Both the position numbers and the translations under genes were made by a program. Of a stretch of DNA of 64,000 nucleotides, positions 34,734-46,172 are shown piece after piece. The stretch's first letter is position 1. The number at the start of each line of letters is the position of its first letter. Source of the stretch: Tetracentron sinense (Eukaryota; Streptophyta; Magnoliopsida; Trochodendrales; Trochodendraceae); contig CM026551.1 of NCBI GenBank assembly GCA_015143295.1, forward strand, positions 12,420,499 through 12,484,498, written 5' to 3'. The notes below the pieces were generated by a model, which was not told where the DNA came from, did not search any database, and worked only from the letters and a program-made list of their open reading frames with translations.

Positions 34734-36535
34734 AGGTAATCAATATTCCGTTTTAATCATTTCTTTGTTTAGGTTTTCAAGGTTTCCATCGGGTTATTTT
34801 ATCTTTTCTGGGATTTGGAGGAATAATTTCTTATTTTCTTCTTTACTGATCTGTTTATCTTGACTTTTTCTTTTTGTTGCTAGCATTGTTCCTCATACCA
34901 AGTTGAATCATCCGAGGAGATTGAAAAAAATTTACCGGGCAGGAACGTCAATCCTTTATTGAGTAGCTTGACTAAGTTGGCCTTCATGTCTGCCTCCCAG
35001 GGCTTAGTCTCTTCCAATCACTTAAATTCTAATCTGTTGTTATCAAATGTATCAGGTGCAAGAGTGGTTGTAATTGTATACTGATGGCGAAGATGCATCT
35101 GCGACTGAGTTTCAAGAATGCCTAGATTTGTTAAAAACGATTGGTGACCCAATATTTTTTAGGTCGGTTCTTAAGTTAATGTGTTACAAAGGCAAATTTT
35201 TTAGGTGAGAAAATTTGTACCAATGATGACTTATGTAATGCCAGACTGAACGAGCTTACAGCAAGGCCGACAACATCTGAACATGCTCGTGGATATCTTG
35301 GCAAGCTGCTACATGTATTTGTAATAGTGAATAGTAGCACTCTTTGATAACTAAGGGTTGTCATTATATTCATAAACTGCTTTATTGAGCTTGTGTATGC
35401 TACCATGGTTTACAGTTGTAGATGTTCAATTATTGCGTGACATTTAATGTGAGTTTCTAGTTATTAAATCTTAGATGGCTAGACATTAATAAAAGCAGAA
35501 CATACACAATTGAAATCTTGGAATGCAAAAGGCTAGGTTTATTTCCTTGATATCAATCTTATAAGTATCACACAACCAATAGGGTGGCTGGAATCCCTTT
35601 TACAACAGTGGCCTTAACAAACAATAGAGGTAACAAAGCGTACAATATGAAAAGATTCTAATATGATATTATGACCGCGTTAAAGGAAAAAAATTATAGA
35701 GGGGACAAGGGAGTCCCCTGTCTTCAAGCTAGATCAATTATTCTAGAGATTTTTTTTTCAATGTTGTACTTCAATTATCATTTTGGTTCTTAACAATTAA
35801 CTCTTCTTTTTTCCCTTTGCTTCAAGGAAACATCTGTTTTTGGTCCTTGTATTCTTTGTTTTTCCTCTTTTTTTATTTATTTATTCTTCTCATCTGGGGT
35901 CTCCTGATCTTACCATGTTCTTAAACATTGACCAGCTAGGAATTGTGGACTATTATCTTCTTTAGGGCAATGTATTGGGCTGGCACTAATTCCTTGGCAT
36001 TCTAACAAGTCCACATCTTCAAGATCAGAACTTCACTTCAAATTGTAGGAGGATAGGGGCTTTCAATAAAGCATCTCGTGATTTAGTAGAACTTACGATA
36101 GTTCATATTTATTCAACGTGAAAATGTTGCAGAGTACAGATATAGTGCTCGCACCACTGCAAAAGTAAGCCTATGTGGCAGCTCAAATGGGATGAAGTAA
36201 ACTACAGAATTGCTACTTGTCTTTAGTAAATTACCTAATGTACATGGTTTGCAAACTTTTCACATAATATATCTTTTAATATATTTCTCATTTTGGTTGC
36301 AACAAAACAAAATTCTTAAAAGTTAGCAGTCATGTCCCCGTTTTAGTATGTACCATACCAAATATGATATGGTAAATCTTCGTGCATTTTTTTTTGCCGT
36401 TAACACAGATGTAAACATTTATGCTGGTCACATGAGCACTTAAACTTATTTTTTTGCGAGAATCAAGGGGATCTTTATTGCTTAATCGTCCATCCCAAAC
36501 AGGGAGTTGCTAGTTGTTCATTTGTAAAAGGACCA

Positions 36536-36652
36536 TCCTTGGACTACAATTTTACTAGTGAAATAGATAAAACTTCTCGGTGTGCAAATATAATCCTTGG
36601 ACTACAATTTTACTAGTGAAATAGTTAAAACTTCTCGGTATGCATCTATAAG
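36536..36652 (+). repeat. 57-bp tandem duplication in copy D intron
   Basis: TCCTTGGACTACAATTTTAC occurs at about 36536 and again at about 36593. Other copies have it once. Confidence 0.85.
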
Positions 36653-37155
36653 TTGCCGATAAGTTTATGATATCCATTGCATAGAAAAACCGGGTGCCAA
36701 TTATTGTCCATGTTAATAAAATTATTTCTTCATCATATCATTTGCAGAAGTTTTTTAGTAGGTTATTTTCCTTTGCCGAAGGGCTTTGATAGGTTATTTT
36801 CCTACAAAATTGTGTATCAACTATTAAGTTTGCTACCTTGCTTGGGTTAGGTTTGTAGATAATAACACTATTGATTTGACATTTCCTTTTTGAGCATTTG
36901 CAGGTTATAACTTATAAGTGGTTGGGAGAACAACAAATCGTGGCTTCCCGAAACTAGAATAGATACACCTTTTCATCTAATTGGTCTTAATATTTTTTTC
37001 TTGAATATGTTGAATTTATCTTGATTTGGGGTTTGAGGCTTTATGACAGAAAAATTCAAAATTAAAATCCTTCATTCAAATTTGATTTTTCAGGTTCTAA
37101 GTGATGCTGACAAGGTCAAGGATTGATTGGAGGAAAAGGAGGCCAAGCAGAAAAA

Positions 37156-37701
37156 GTATGTGATCTCTTGGTCTGTATAGTAACTTTGTTAATCAGTCCT
37201 GTTTTATGCAATTTCTATACCCAGTGTGATGCTTGTATATATTCTCTTTTTGATGTAAAGCTGTTCAAAAGCTTTATTTTTAGGTTCATTATCACTTATT
37301 ACTTATTAGTTGTTGAAATATTCTAAAAGTTATTTCTCTTTTTTTTTTTGATTTCTATATGATTTTTGAACAATATACTTGGATAGAGATTTACTTGGAT
37401 AAAATATAAAAAAATCTTTGAAAATTCAGATTTTATATAGTTTGTTATTAAAAAAAAATTTCGGGGATAAGAGCCGCATGTGCCTTGCACGTACAACATC
37501 TAATTAGCCTTATCTATTATCTTTTACCTTAATATAAAAGAGAACATAACAGTGGCAGTTAGTGAAATGTGTTCTTATATTATTTTCACTAATTCCTCCA
37601 TGTCCCATATCTATTACCCGTCCCACTGTCCAAAGCCTCTGCCTGACTTCTTTCATTTGTTTCTACGTCTACAAAGACATTATGCGATGATGCAACGAAA
37701 C
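37156..37701. other. Spacer downstream of copy D
   Basis: Corresponds to the spacers after copies A and B up to the GATGATGCAA stretch, where it is cut by the copia-1 LTR at 37702. No gene seen. Confidence 0.6.
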
Positions 37702-37843
37702 TGTTGGAGAAATGGTAGAGAAGAGAGGTTAGGGTAAATTATTTAGTTAAGGATTAGAGAACCCTACTAGCATATTATATAAAGAGAGAACATTACATTT
37801 ATGCCCTTTTACAAGTATACCCCTGATATTACATATATCAACA
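37702..37843 (-). mobile_element. Copia-1 LTR (142 bp)
   Basis: Starts TGTTGG and ends CAACA, an inverted terminal pair typical of copia LTRs. The next bases on the plus strand, CTCCCCCTAAAG, are the reverse complement of a polypurine tract (CTTTAGGGGGAG), which places this as the 3' LTR of a minus-strand element. A minus-strand TATA-like motif is present (TATATAAAG complement near 37770). No partner LTR was found upstream of the coding part. Confidence 0.75.
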
Positions 37844-40405
37844 CTCCCCCTAAAGCTGGAGCATAAACATTAAGTATGCCCAGCTTGACAGTAATATCCT
37901 GAAGAATAGCAGGGCCAACCGGCTTGGTGAAGATATCAGCAAAGTTGTTGAGATGACGAAACATGTTGAAGAGATAAAGAACAATCCCGGGCTTTCTCAC
38001 AAAGAAAGTGAATATCAACCTCAATGTGCTTTGTCCGCATATGAAGCATAAAATCTGAGGCAATCTTTGCAGCAGCCTCGTTACCACAATATAAGGACAA
38101 GGTCTTTAATAGGAAACTCTAACTCAAAGAGGAGAGAATGAAACCATAAGAGTTCACAAGTGCCATGAGCAAGTGCATGATATTCTGCTTTGACACTAGA
38201 CCGAGAAATCACGGGTTGCTTTTTGCTCTTCCACGCAACTAAGTTGCCTCCAAGGAAAAAGCACAATAGCTCAGGTGGAATGATGGTGCCATGAGCAAGT
38301 GCACGACCCACAAGACGCTGATAGACATGAGGATCAAAAAGAAGATCACTCTCACTATCAAGCAAAGAGAGTTTCAGATCCATGAGAGAAGTAGCGGGTT
38401 TATATCCACTCATACTAGTATCGCTGAGGTGGTCAAGAGAATACTTCCGTTGTGACAGAAAAATTCTCTTCTTAGATCGAGCAGTCTCCAAGACCAAGAA
38501 AGTACTTCAGATGACCTAGATCTTTGACATCAAAGGTACGCCCCAGCTCATGCTTAGCATGAAAGATGAATGAGGAGTCATCGCTAATCAAGATGATATC
38601 AACATATACCAGAAGAATAGTGCGGCCTGAGGTGTCAGAATGGATGAAAACTGTATGATCAGAGTGACATCGCTGGAAGACTCCCCCTGAAGCAGGAAAC
38701 TAGGAGGGGAGGGGGATCCATATACACCTTCTCGGTGAGATGCCCATTAAGAAAAACATTCTTGATGTTTAATTGATAGAGAGGCCAACTTTGATTTGCT
38801 GCAGGAGAGAGGAGAACACAAATAGAAGTTAGTTTGGCCACAGGCGCAAAAGTAGCATCATAGTCAAGCCCATAAGTCTGAGTAAAGCCGCAGGCGACAA
38901 GACAAGCCTTATACCGAGCAACACTGTCATCAGAGTTATGTTTGATGGTGAAGACCCAACGACTCGCCCACAGGTTTCTTCCCAGCTGGACCATATGCCT
39001 AGTCTGATTAGACTGAAGAACATTCATTTCATCAACCATAGCACTCTTCCACTCAGGATGAAGAAAAGCATCACGAACGGACCGAGAAATAATCACAGAG
39101 TCAATTGCTGAAACGAAGGCCTGATACGAGGGAGATACAGCCTGATAACAAATATACTTGACAAAGGGGTAAAAAGTAATACAGGAGCGAACACCCTTGC
39201 GATGAGCAATAGGTATCTCAAGATTAGAAGCAATAGGAGTAACAATAGCAGGAGAATGAACAAGAATAATGGAGGGTAAAGAAGTACCTCGAGGAGTGGC
39301 CTGCGGGGAAGATTGTGGTAGAGGCGCATCGGAGGAGCAACCATGTGGTTGGCAGCGAGAGTATGTGAGAAACTCTTTCTGCTATGGGAGTTCCCCTACA
39401 ATAGGTAAAGGCATAGAAACGGGAGAAATAAAAGGTAAAGGCACAAAGACAGGTGGCACCGTAGGAGCATGAGAGAAAAAAGGGACTGTCTCAAAAAAAT
39501 TAACATCCAAAGAGACAAACAAACGACGAGATTGAGGGTCATAACACCGATAGACTTTAGAGGTGCTAGAGTAACCAACAAAGATACATCGAATGACCTT
39601 ATCATCCAATTTCTAATGATTGGGCGAAGATCCTAGACAAAGCAAGTATAACCAAACACCCATGGCTCAATGGGAAAAATAGGAACTTGAGGGGAAAGAA
39701 GCTGATTGGTGAGAGGCCATCAAGAAAGCAAGAAAGAGCTCGATTGATGAGAAAACATGCAGTGAGAAGAGCCATGGACTAATATGGCTTAGACACCTAC
39801 ATGCCTCGCAACAAAGAACGAGTGACACAAACTAAATGACAATTCTTCCGCTCAACAACGTCATTTTGTTAAGGCGTGTAAGGACAGGTAAGCTGATGGG
39901 CAATCCCATGAGTTTGAAGAAACTGGACAAAAGGTGCATAGAGATACTCACCGCCATTATCAGAACAAAGGGACTTAATAAGACCACCAAACTGGGTAAC
40001 AATCATAGCATGCAATTTTTGAAATTCTGAGAACACCTCATCCTTAGACTTAAGAAGGTACACCCAAGTAGCTCGAGTGTCATCAATAAAAGTAATATAA
40101 TAAAGAAAGCCATCACTCGAGGGAACAGAAGATGGTCCCCAAACATCCGAGTGAACTAACTGAAAAATAGAACGACATAAACAGTACGAACATGTGTTTA
40201 GTAAGCACACAAGTATCACATTGAAAACTAGATGAAGAACAAATTTTACTAAAAATAGGAATCAAAGAGCATAAAGTCTTAGATCCAATATGCCCATGCT
40301 TGGCATGCCATAAATGATAAGTATCAAGAGTAGCATCAACAGAAAAAAGAAAAACAGAAATAGTAGCAACAGTAGAGGAGACTCGATCAGGAGTATAATC
40401 GTTGT
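37844..40405 (-). pseudogene. Ty1/copia polyprotein remnant, copia-1
   Basis: Minus-strand order: pre-integrase (about 40340-40210; LDTYHLWHAKHGHIGSK, then CDTC), integrase core (40219-39869; VHSDVWGPS, ITFIDDTRATWVYLLKSKDE, CSDNGGEY), integrase C-terminus (39609-39382), reverse transcriptase (39096-38500; EMNVLQSNQT, ARYKACLVACGFTQTYGLDY, NIKNVFLNG), RNase H (38300-38000; SRSSVKAEYHALAHGTCELL). The catalytic YVDD box reads YVDI: one Asp codon is missing near 38585-38600. Several frameshifts and stops separate the pieces. Gag and protease are absent at the 5' end. The element copies via RNA in the cytoplasm when intact; this one is dead. Confidence 0.85.
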
Positions 40406-42962
40406 GGTAATATCATGGTCTGAAAAATACTGTATTTCTGATAAAAGAAAATGAGAATAAGCCTAACTATTGTGAAGTACATAAATGACTCTACTGTTAA
40501 CAATGGCCTGATTTCATTGGAGACTCTAGAGTTATACAAGTACTATAGTAGTTAACAAGCTACTGTTAACTATTGTGAAGTGTTAGTAAGACTTGAGTAA
40601 TTAATGCTGAACATTTGCAAAAAATATTGGTATAAGATGTTTTGATTTAATTAGGAAAATACTTCAAAGCTCCTTATCAAATCCTTGTTATTTGTTACCT
40701 AGGTAAAGGTATGGTTATCAACTTTGACACCAACATTGGCACTTCAGCACCCTCATGCCTAAGAAAGACAATATGCTGGTATGATTATATTTGTTCATAT
40801 TTAGTAAACTGTTGATTTACTGATAGAAAGAAGTATACTATAGATTTAAATACAATGGCTGAAGAAGGTAAAGTAACTAAAAAATATGAAGACTTTTTAG
40901 ATATTTAGTATGAATATCCTCAATGAAATTGGTTAGTAATTGGACATGTTAGTTTTTTCTGTTTGGGTACTACCTGAACTCTTGACATACGATCCTAAAA
41001 GTACCAATACCTAGTACATGTTACACATGAGTACTTCATCCAAGTGTGTTTAGGTAATTTAGCTCAATTCCGGTGTCTGAAATTGAATATTGCTTGGTCA
41101 ACTAGACCATGAAGTGAGTACTAACCTCCTAGGAACTTCTTGTAATGTACCTACTTGTTGCTCACTCAAAATTAAGTTTTAGGATTCCTTTAGGAATGGG
41201 GGTTTATATATTGAGCTTTTCTTGAGGGCCTTAGAACTCACTCATGCTAGCAAATTTACAAATAGCTGGATTGGCTCAAGTCCCATTAGACCAAGGTTGT
41301 GGAAATGCTCTTTTCTCTCACTAATATATTTCATGAATTGTAAACCCTTATATTTTTGTCTATTTAGACTAGGAGCAGACTGATGAAAGAGAAGGAACGT
41401 TCCTATTAGCACCTTCCATGTCCTCCATAAGTCATCGGTCAAGTTTAACCTATGGAGCTACAACCACCCATTAAGTATTGACAGTCTCACAATATGTTCC
41501 ACATACAATAGTCATCAACCACAACAAAAATATTGCTATTACCCTGAAACAAAAGCATATATAAACAATGGATAATTATTGTTTGAATGATCAATACCCA
41601 GGGGTCATCACTTGTTATGCACAATATATCAATATATTTTCTTCTTTGTTGACTAATCATAAAGTTTTTCCTTGCTGGAGCATGTATTGGCCTAAAGGGG
41701 TTCAAAAGTACCACATCCATCCTTGCAAATGATAAAGTAGGCTTGATCGACTACTGGAAAGGTACCATTAAAATATGAATGTTCTCGAGCAGATTTGAAA
41801 TTTTTAATCTTCTTAGGTTATTTATTGCAAAGTAAACTTCTGAATGCGATTTTTCTTCTTAGGTTTTGACATTTGATTTTTTTTTTTTTAGGTTTATCGT
41901 ACCGTCAAATGTGAATTAGAATGAGGAGTTTGAGAGGCGAATAAATGATCGATATAGCTACCATGACGAGACATTGATATAATCCAACAAAACAAATGAG
42001 AAGAAGGTTAGAATCTTAGCATTTATAATCATTTAACATTCTTGCTGTTATATTGTTTATATTTTAATTGTATATTACATTTTCAAGGTCTTATTTGAAA
42101 TTTGAAATGAAAGCCTTATCATCTATTTTTATTTTATCTTTCTCTCGGCTATGATTCGGTCGTCTATACTGTTGTCCATGGTTTACCCTTTTATTTTATT
42201 TCTTTTTAATCTTATGTATTTTAGTTTGTATTATATTAGATGTTAGTCTATATATTAGTTAATTACTCTATTTGTTTGTAAATTAGATAATTTGTATGCT
42301 AGGTTAGTTAATCTGGATTTTAGATTCATTTTAGGTGTAGTTAATAATGTGTTTTTTAGTTTAGATTAATTAACAACTGAATATTAGTTTAGAATCTGAT
42401 TTTTTATTAGTTTGTTATCTAATTTTTAGATTTGTGATTAATATAATATTAGTTTAAACTTATTTATAATCTGATATTTTTAATTCATTGATTTTTAGAT
42501 TCGCAATTAATTTAACTTTTAGTTTAAACTTATTTATAATCTGATATTTTTTAATTCATTGATTTTTAGATTCGCAATTCATTCAACTTTTAGTTTAAAC
42601 TTATTTATAATCTGATATTTTTTAATTCATTGATTTTTAGATTCGTAATTAATTCAACTTTTACTTGATATGTTAGGTGATTAATTTGACTCTCATTAGT
42701 TAGAATAGATTAAAATTCTATTATGATTAGTTGTTATTCTGGTTTCATTAGTTATGATTCTGTAGTTATTAATTTTATTATTAGATAATAGATTTGTTAT
42801 TAAACAAATTTCCTTAGTTAGGATAGATTAGTTTAATCTATTTAGGTGGTTATTTTGATTTTTTTTAGCTTTAATAGTTTCTTAAAGATCTCAAACAAAA
42901 TAGGCAAGCTGAAGCTCAGCTCGAATGAATTTAAGCCAATCTAACCATTAGACGAGCCGAGC
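40406..42962. other. AT-rich spacer between the two copia elements
   Basis: No family recognised in any frame, including the minus-strand open stretches at 41242-41442 and 41487-41720, which lack known motifs. The right part (42000-42860) is very AT-rich and contains the 71-bp tandem repeat at 42441-42665. Confidence 0.6.
42441..42665. repeat. 71-bp tandem repeat, about three units
   Basis: TTTAAACTTATTTATAATCT starts at 42453, 42523 and 42594. Each unit continues with ATTCATTGATTTTTAGATTC. Extremely AT-rich and non-coding. Confidence 0.85.
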
Positions 42963-43204
42963 TGTAGAGACCTGCTTTTCTATTAAATTATTATGATGAT
43001 TTTTTTGAAATTTGTGCTAAAGTTTTCATGATAAATAGTGGAATTCCTTAAGGTTTGAAGGAGGAAGAAGAAGAAGAGAAAGAGGAAGAGAGTAGAGAAC
43101 TTAATGTTTCTTCTCTATCATATTCTATTAATAGGTAGGGTTTTAAGTAGGGTTCCTCTAATTACAAGTGTGCCCCTAATTACAAGAATGCTTAATATTC
43201 TACA
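42963..43204 (-). mobile_element. Copia-2 LTR (outer boundary uncertain)
   Basis: The right boundary is supported: ...TTCTACA followed by CTCCCCCTCAAG, the complement of a polypurine tract. An inverted partner TGTAGA occurs at 42963, giving 242 bp. A start nearer 43057 (TTTGAAGGAGGAAGAAG) is also possible, since many plant copia LTRs begin with TGTTGAAGGA-like sequence. 3' LTR of a minus-strand element. Confidence 0.55.
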
Positions 43205-46172
43205 CTCCCCCTCAAGCTGGTATGTAGATATTACAAATGCCGAGCTTGCCAATAATCTTAGTAAATTGTGTATGACCAAGACCCTTGGTCAAAATATCAG
43301 CAAATTGGTCACTGGTCTTCACAAATGAAATCCAGATGAGATTTGTCTTCAACTATTCCTTGATGAAGTGTCTATCCACCTCAATGTGTTTGGTTTTGTC
43401 GTGTTGAACCGGATTGTGAGCAATGCTGATTACCACCTTGTTGTCACAATGCAACTTCATAGGACCTTGAATGGAGAGGTTCAGGTCGGCCAAGAGAATG
43501 CAAAGCCACAAAATCTCACATAATCAATGAGCCATCAACCGGAACTTTGCCTCTGCCCTAGATCTGGCTACTACAGACTTTTTGTTACTTCTCCATGTGA
43601 CTAGATTACCACGAATAAACGTACAGGAACCAAAAGTGGAGCGCCTATTTGAAACAGATCCAACACAGTTTGCGTCAGTGAAAACTTTAATCTGGAGATT
43701 ACCGGTACGAGCATACAACAGTCTTTGTCCTGGAGCAGACTTGAGAAACCTCAGAATCCTGTACACCGCATCCAAGTGGGTTGAGGTAAGAGTATGCATG
43801 AACTAGCTCACCACACTGACAGCATACGCAATATCAGGACGAGTGAGTGAGAGATATATCAATCTCCCTACAAGTCTCTGATATCTCCCTACTTCGATAA
43901 TCTTCTCACCAGTGGCTTCACCAAGCTTCATCCTATGATGCCAGTCTCATGTAGGAGGTCAATGACATATTTACGCTGTGATATAAAGATACCTTTTATG
44001 GACCTGGCAACCTCAATACCCAAAAAATATCTCAACTGACCTAGATCCTTGATTTCAAATTCCTTTGCAAGTAGGCCCTTCAAGTTATGCATTTCCCCCT
44101 GGTCATCTCCAGTAAGCACAATGTCATCTATATAAACAATGAGTGCAGTCACCTTCTTGCCGTTGTGCTTGATAAACAAAATATAGTCAGCTTGGCTTTG
44201 TTTGTAGTCATTTCTAATCATGGCTGGGCGAAACCTTTCGAACCAAGCCCTAGGAGACTGCTTAAGCCCATACAAGGCCTTCTTCAGTCTACGCACCTTC
44301 CCTTCAGCTACAGGAAACTTGAGCCCTGGAGGATGTTTCATGTACACTTCTTCTAAGTCATCATGGAGAAATGCATTCTTCACATCGAATTGCATAAGTG
44401 GTCAATTCAAGTTGGATGCAAGAGATAAGAGAACTCTTATTGAGTTCATCTTTTCTACAGGAGCAAACGTCTCCTGGTAGTCTATGTCATATGTCTGTGT
44501 ATACCCTCTTGCAATGAGTCTGGCTTTGTATCTTTCCACTGACCCATCAGACTTATGCTTCACAATGAACACCCATTTGCATCCTACCGGAACTTTGCCT
44601 CTTGGTAAATCAACCATTTCCTATGTCTTATTCTTTTCCAGAGCCTGCATTTCTACTTCAATTGCTTCTTTTCATTCTAACTTAGAAAGAGCATCTGCAA
44701 CACTGCGAGGAATAGACACAGAAGACAAAGTCATGACAAAGGTACGATACGAGGGAGATAGTGAACCATACGACATAAAGTTTGAAATAAGGTGTTGTGT
44801 GCTAGAGCGAACACCTTTCCTATGAGCAATAAGAAGGTTAAAATCAATAAGGGAGGTATGGATATTACCTGAATTTGAGAAGTATTCATGGCAGGGCATA
44901 TGAGGGTCTTCTTTGTTAGTATTCGTCATCCAAACCCCACGATTTGGATTCCTGGAGAAAACCTGCACCTCACTTTGTTTTTCTCCATTTACATTTTGGT
45001 CCCCTCCATCTATGTTTTCATCATTTTCCCCATTACCAGTTATCGGAAAATCCCCTGGATTAATAGAAATAGGTAAAGGAGAAGAAGACATCTCTTCAAC
45101 ACCAATGGTCTCCCCCTGAAGAGAAGTCTCATTCGCAGAATAAAAGGGGAATGGTAACACTTATACCCTTTCTGACTCGAAGCATACCCCAAAAATAAAC
45201 ACTTGAGTGCCTTAGAATCAAGTTTGGTACGCGCCGATTTGTCAATATGCACAAAACACGAACACCCAAAGATCTTGGGTGGAAGAAGAAACAAGGAGGG
45301 AGATGGAGACAGAACATCAATAGGACTTTTGAAACCCAAAATTGTAGTGGACATGCAATTCATAAGATAAAAAGCAGTCTGAAGGGCATCAGACAAAAAA
45401 CGTTTAGGAACGTTCATGCTAAACAAAAAAGCACGAGTGATTTCCAACAGGTGATGGTTCTTCCTCTCAGCAACACCATTTTGCTGGGGAGTACCAACAC
45501 AAGTTGTCTGGTGGATAATCCCGTGATCGCGGAAGTGAGAGAAGAGAGTAGTAGACAGATACTCTCCACCATTATCAGAACGAAAGGATCTTTAACTTAA
45601 CATCAAACTGAGTTTCAATCATTTTATGAAAAGATTGAAAAATAGAGCAAACATCACTCTTCTGTTTCAACAAGTAAACTCACGTTACTCATGAGAAATC
45701 ATCAACAAATATAACAAAGTAACGAAATCCACGAGAGGAAGTGATAGGAGCAGGACGTCACACATCAGAATGAACAATGGAAAAAGGTGAATTACTTATA
45801 TTAAAATCAACATTTTTTTTGAAAATTCACAAGTTTCACATTGAAGTTCAGACACAGAAACAGAAATAAAATACTGTGGAAACAGTTTCTTTAACATAAA
45901 AATGGATGGGTGGCCCAAACGTCTATGTCACTGCAACAACTGTACAATGTTGCGATCACGACTACTACTACTGCTAGGCCCATCACGAACTTGCTGAACA
46001 GGAGAAGCCACCGGTGAGGAACTATCAACAAGTACAATCCCCTCTCCTCATAGCCTCTACCAATCGTCTGTCTCGTCTCCAAGTCCTGAAAGACACAGTG
46101 AGAGGGAAAAAAGATGACACTACAATTCAAGGACTTGGTTAGGTGACTCACAGACAAAAGGTTTAATTTGGT
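43205..46172 (-). pseudogene. Ty1/copia polyprotein remnant, copia-2 (pol part)
   Basis: Minus-strand order from the right: PR/pre-integrase linker (46172-45900; TKLNLLSVSHLTKSL, ETRQTIGRGYEERGLYLL, LLQWHRRLGHPSIF... CETC motif partly out of frame), integrase with breaks (45600-45450), integrase C-terminus (45447-45040; RFLSDALQTAFYLMNCM, PPKIFGCSCF), reverse transcriptase (44617-43928; CKWVFIVKHKSDGS, DVKNAFLHDDLEE, YGLKQSPRAWFERF, YIDDIVLTGDD) and RNase H (43799-43524; TGNLQIKVFTDANC). Unlike copia-1 the YIDD catalytic box is intact, but frameshifts and stops break the frame. The 5' part of this element continues at 48305-48983 beyond a nested LINE. Confidence 0.85.

Larger units (their letters stand above)
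28734..37155 (+). pseudogene. HSP70-17/HYOU1-like pseudogene, copy D (oldest branch)
   Basis: Exons: 28734-28801 (STITCPKFEELCGDLWEKSF, then cut by a captured transposon piece), about 32096-32161 (SEKFAQYVVFGLTDAGEK), 32313-32764, 32944-33101, about 34903-34977 (acceptor weakened), 35056-35162 (keeps LDLLKTIGDPIFF, deleted in A-C), 35245-35314 (LNELTARPTTSEHARGYLGK), 36904-36962, 37094-37155 (DADKVKD then TGA). The early frameshift and the TAG for Trp are shared with A-C. It lacks the 52-bp duplication, the 23-bp deletion and the LINE tail, so it branched off before those events. Its own damage: a 125-bp exon duplication, a 140-bp exon/intron duplication, nested DNA elements in an intron and a six-base insertion with stop in exon 35056. 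Confidence 0.85.

Noticed and set aside
39269-39472. Plus-strand 67-codon frame inside copia-1
   Set aside because: Antisense shadow of the copia integrase C-terminal region.
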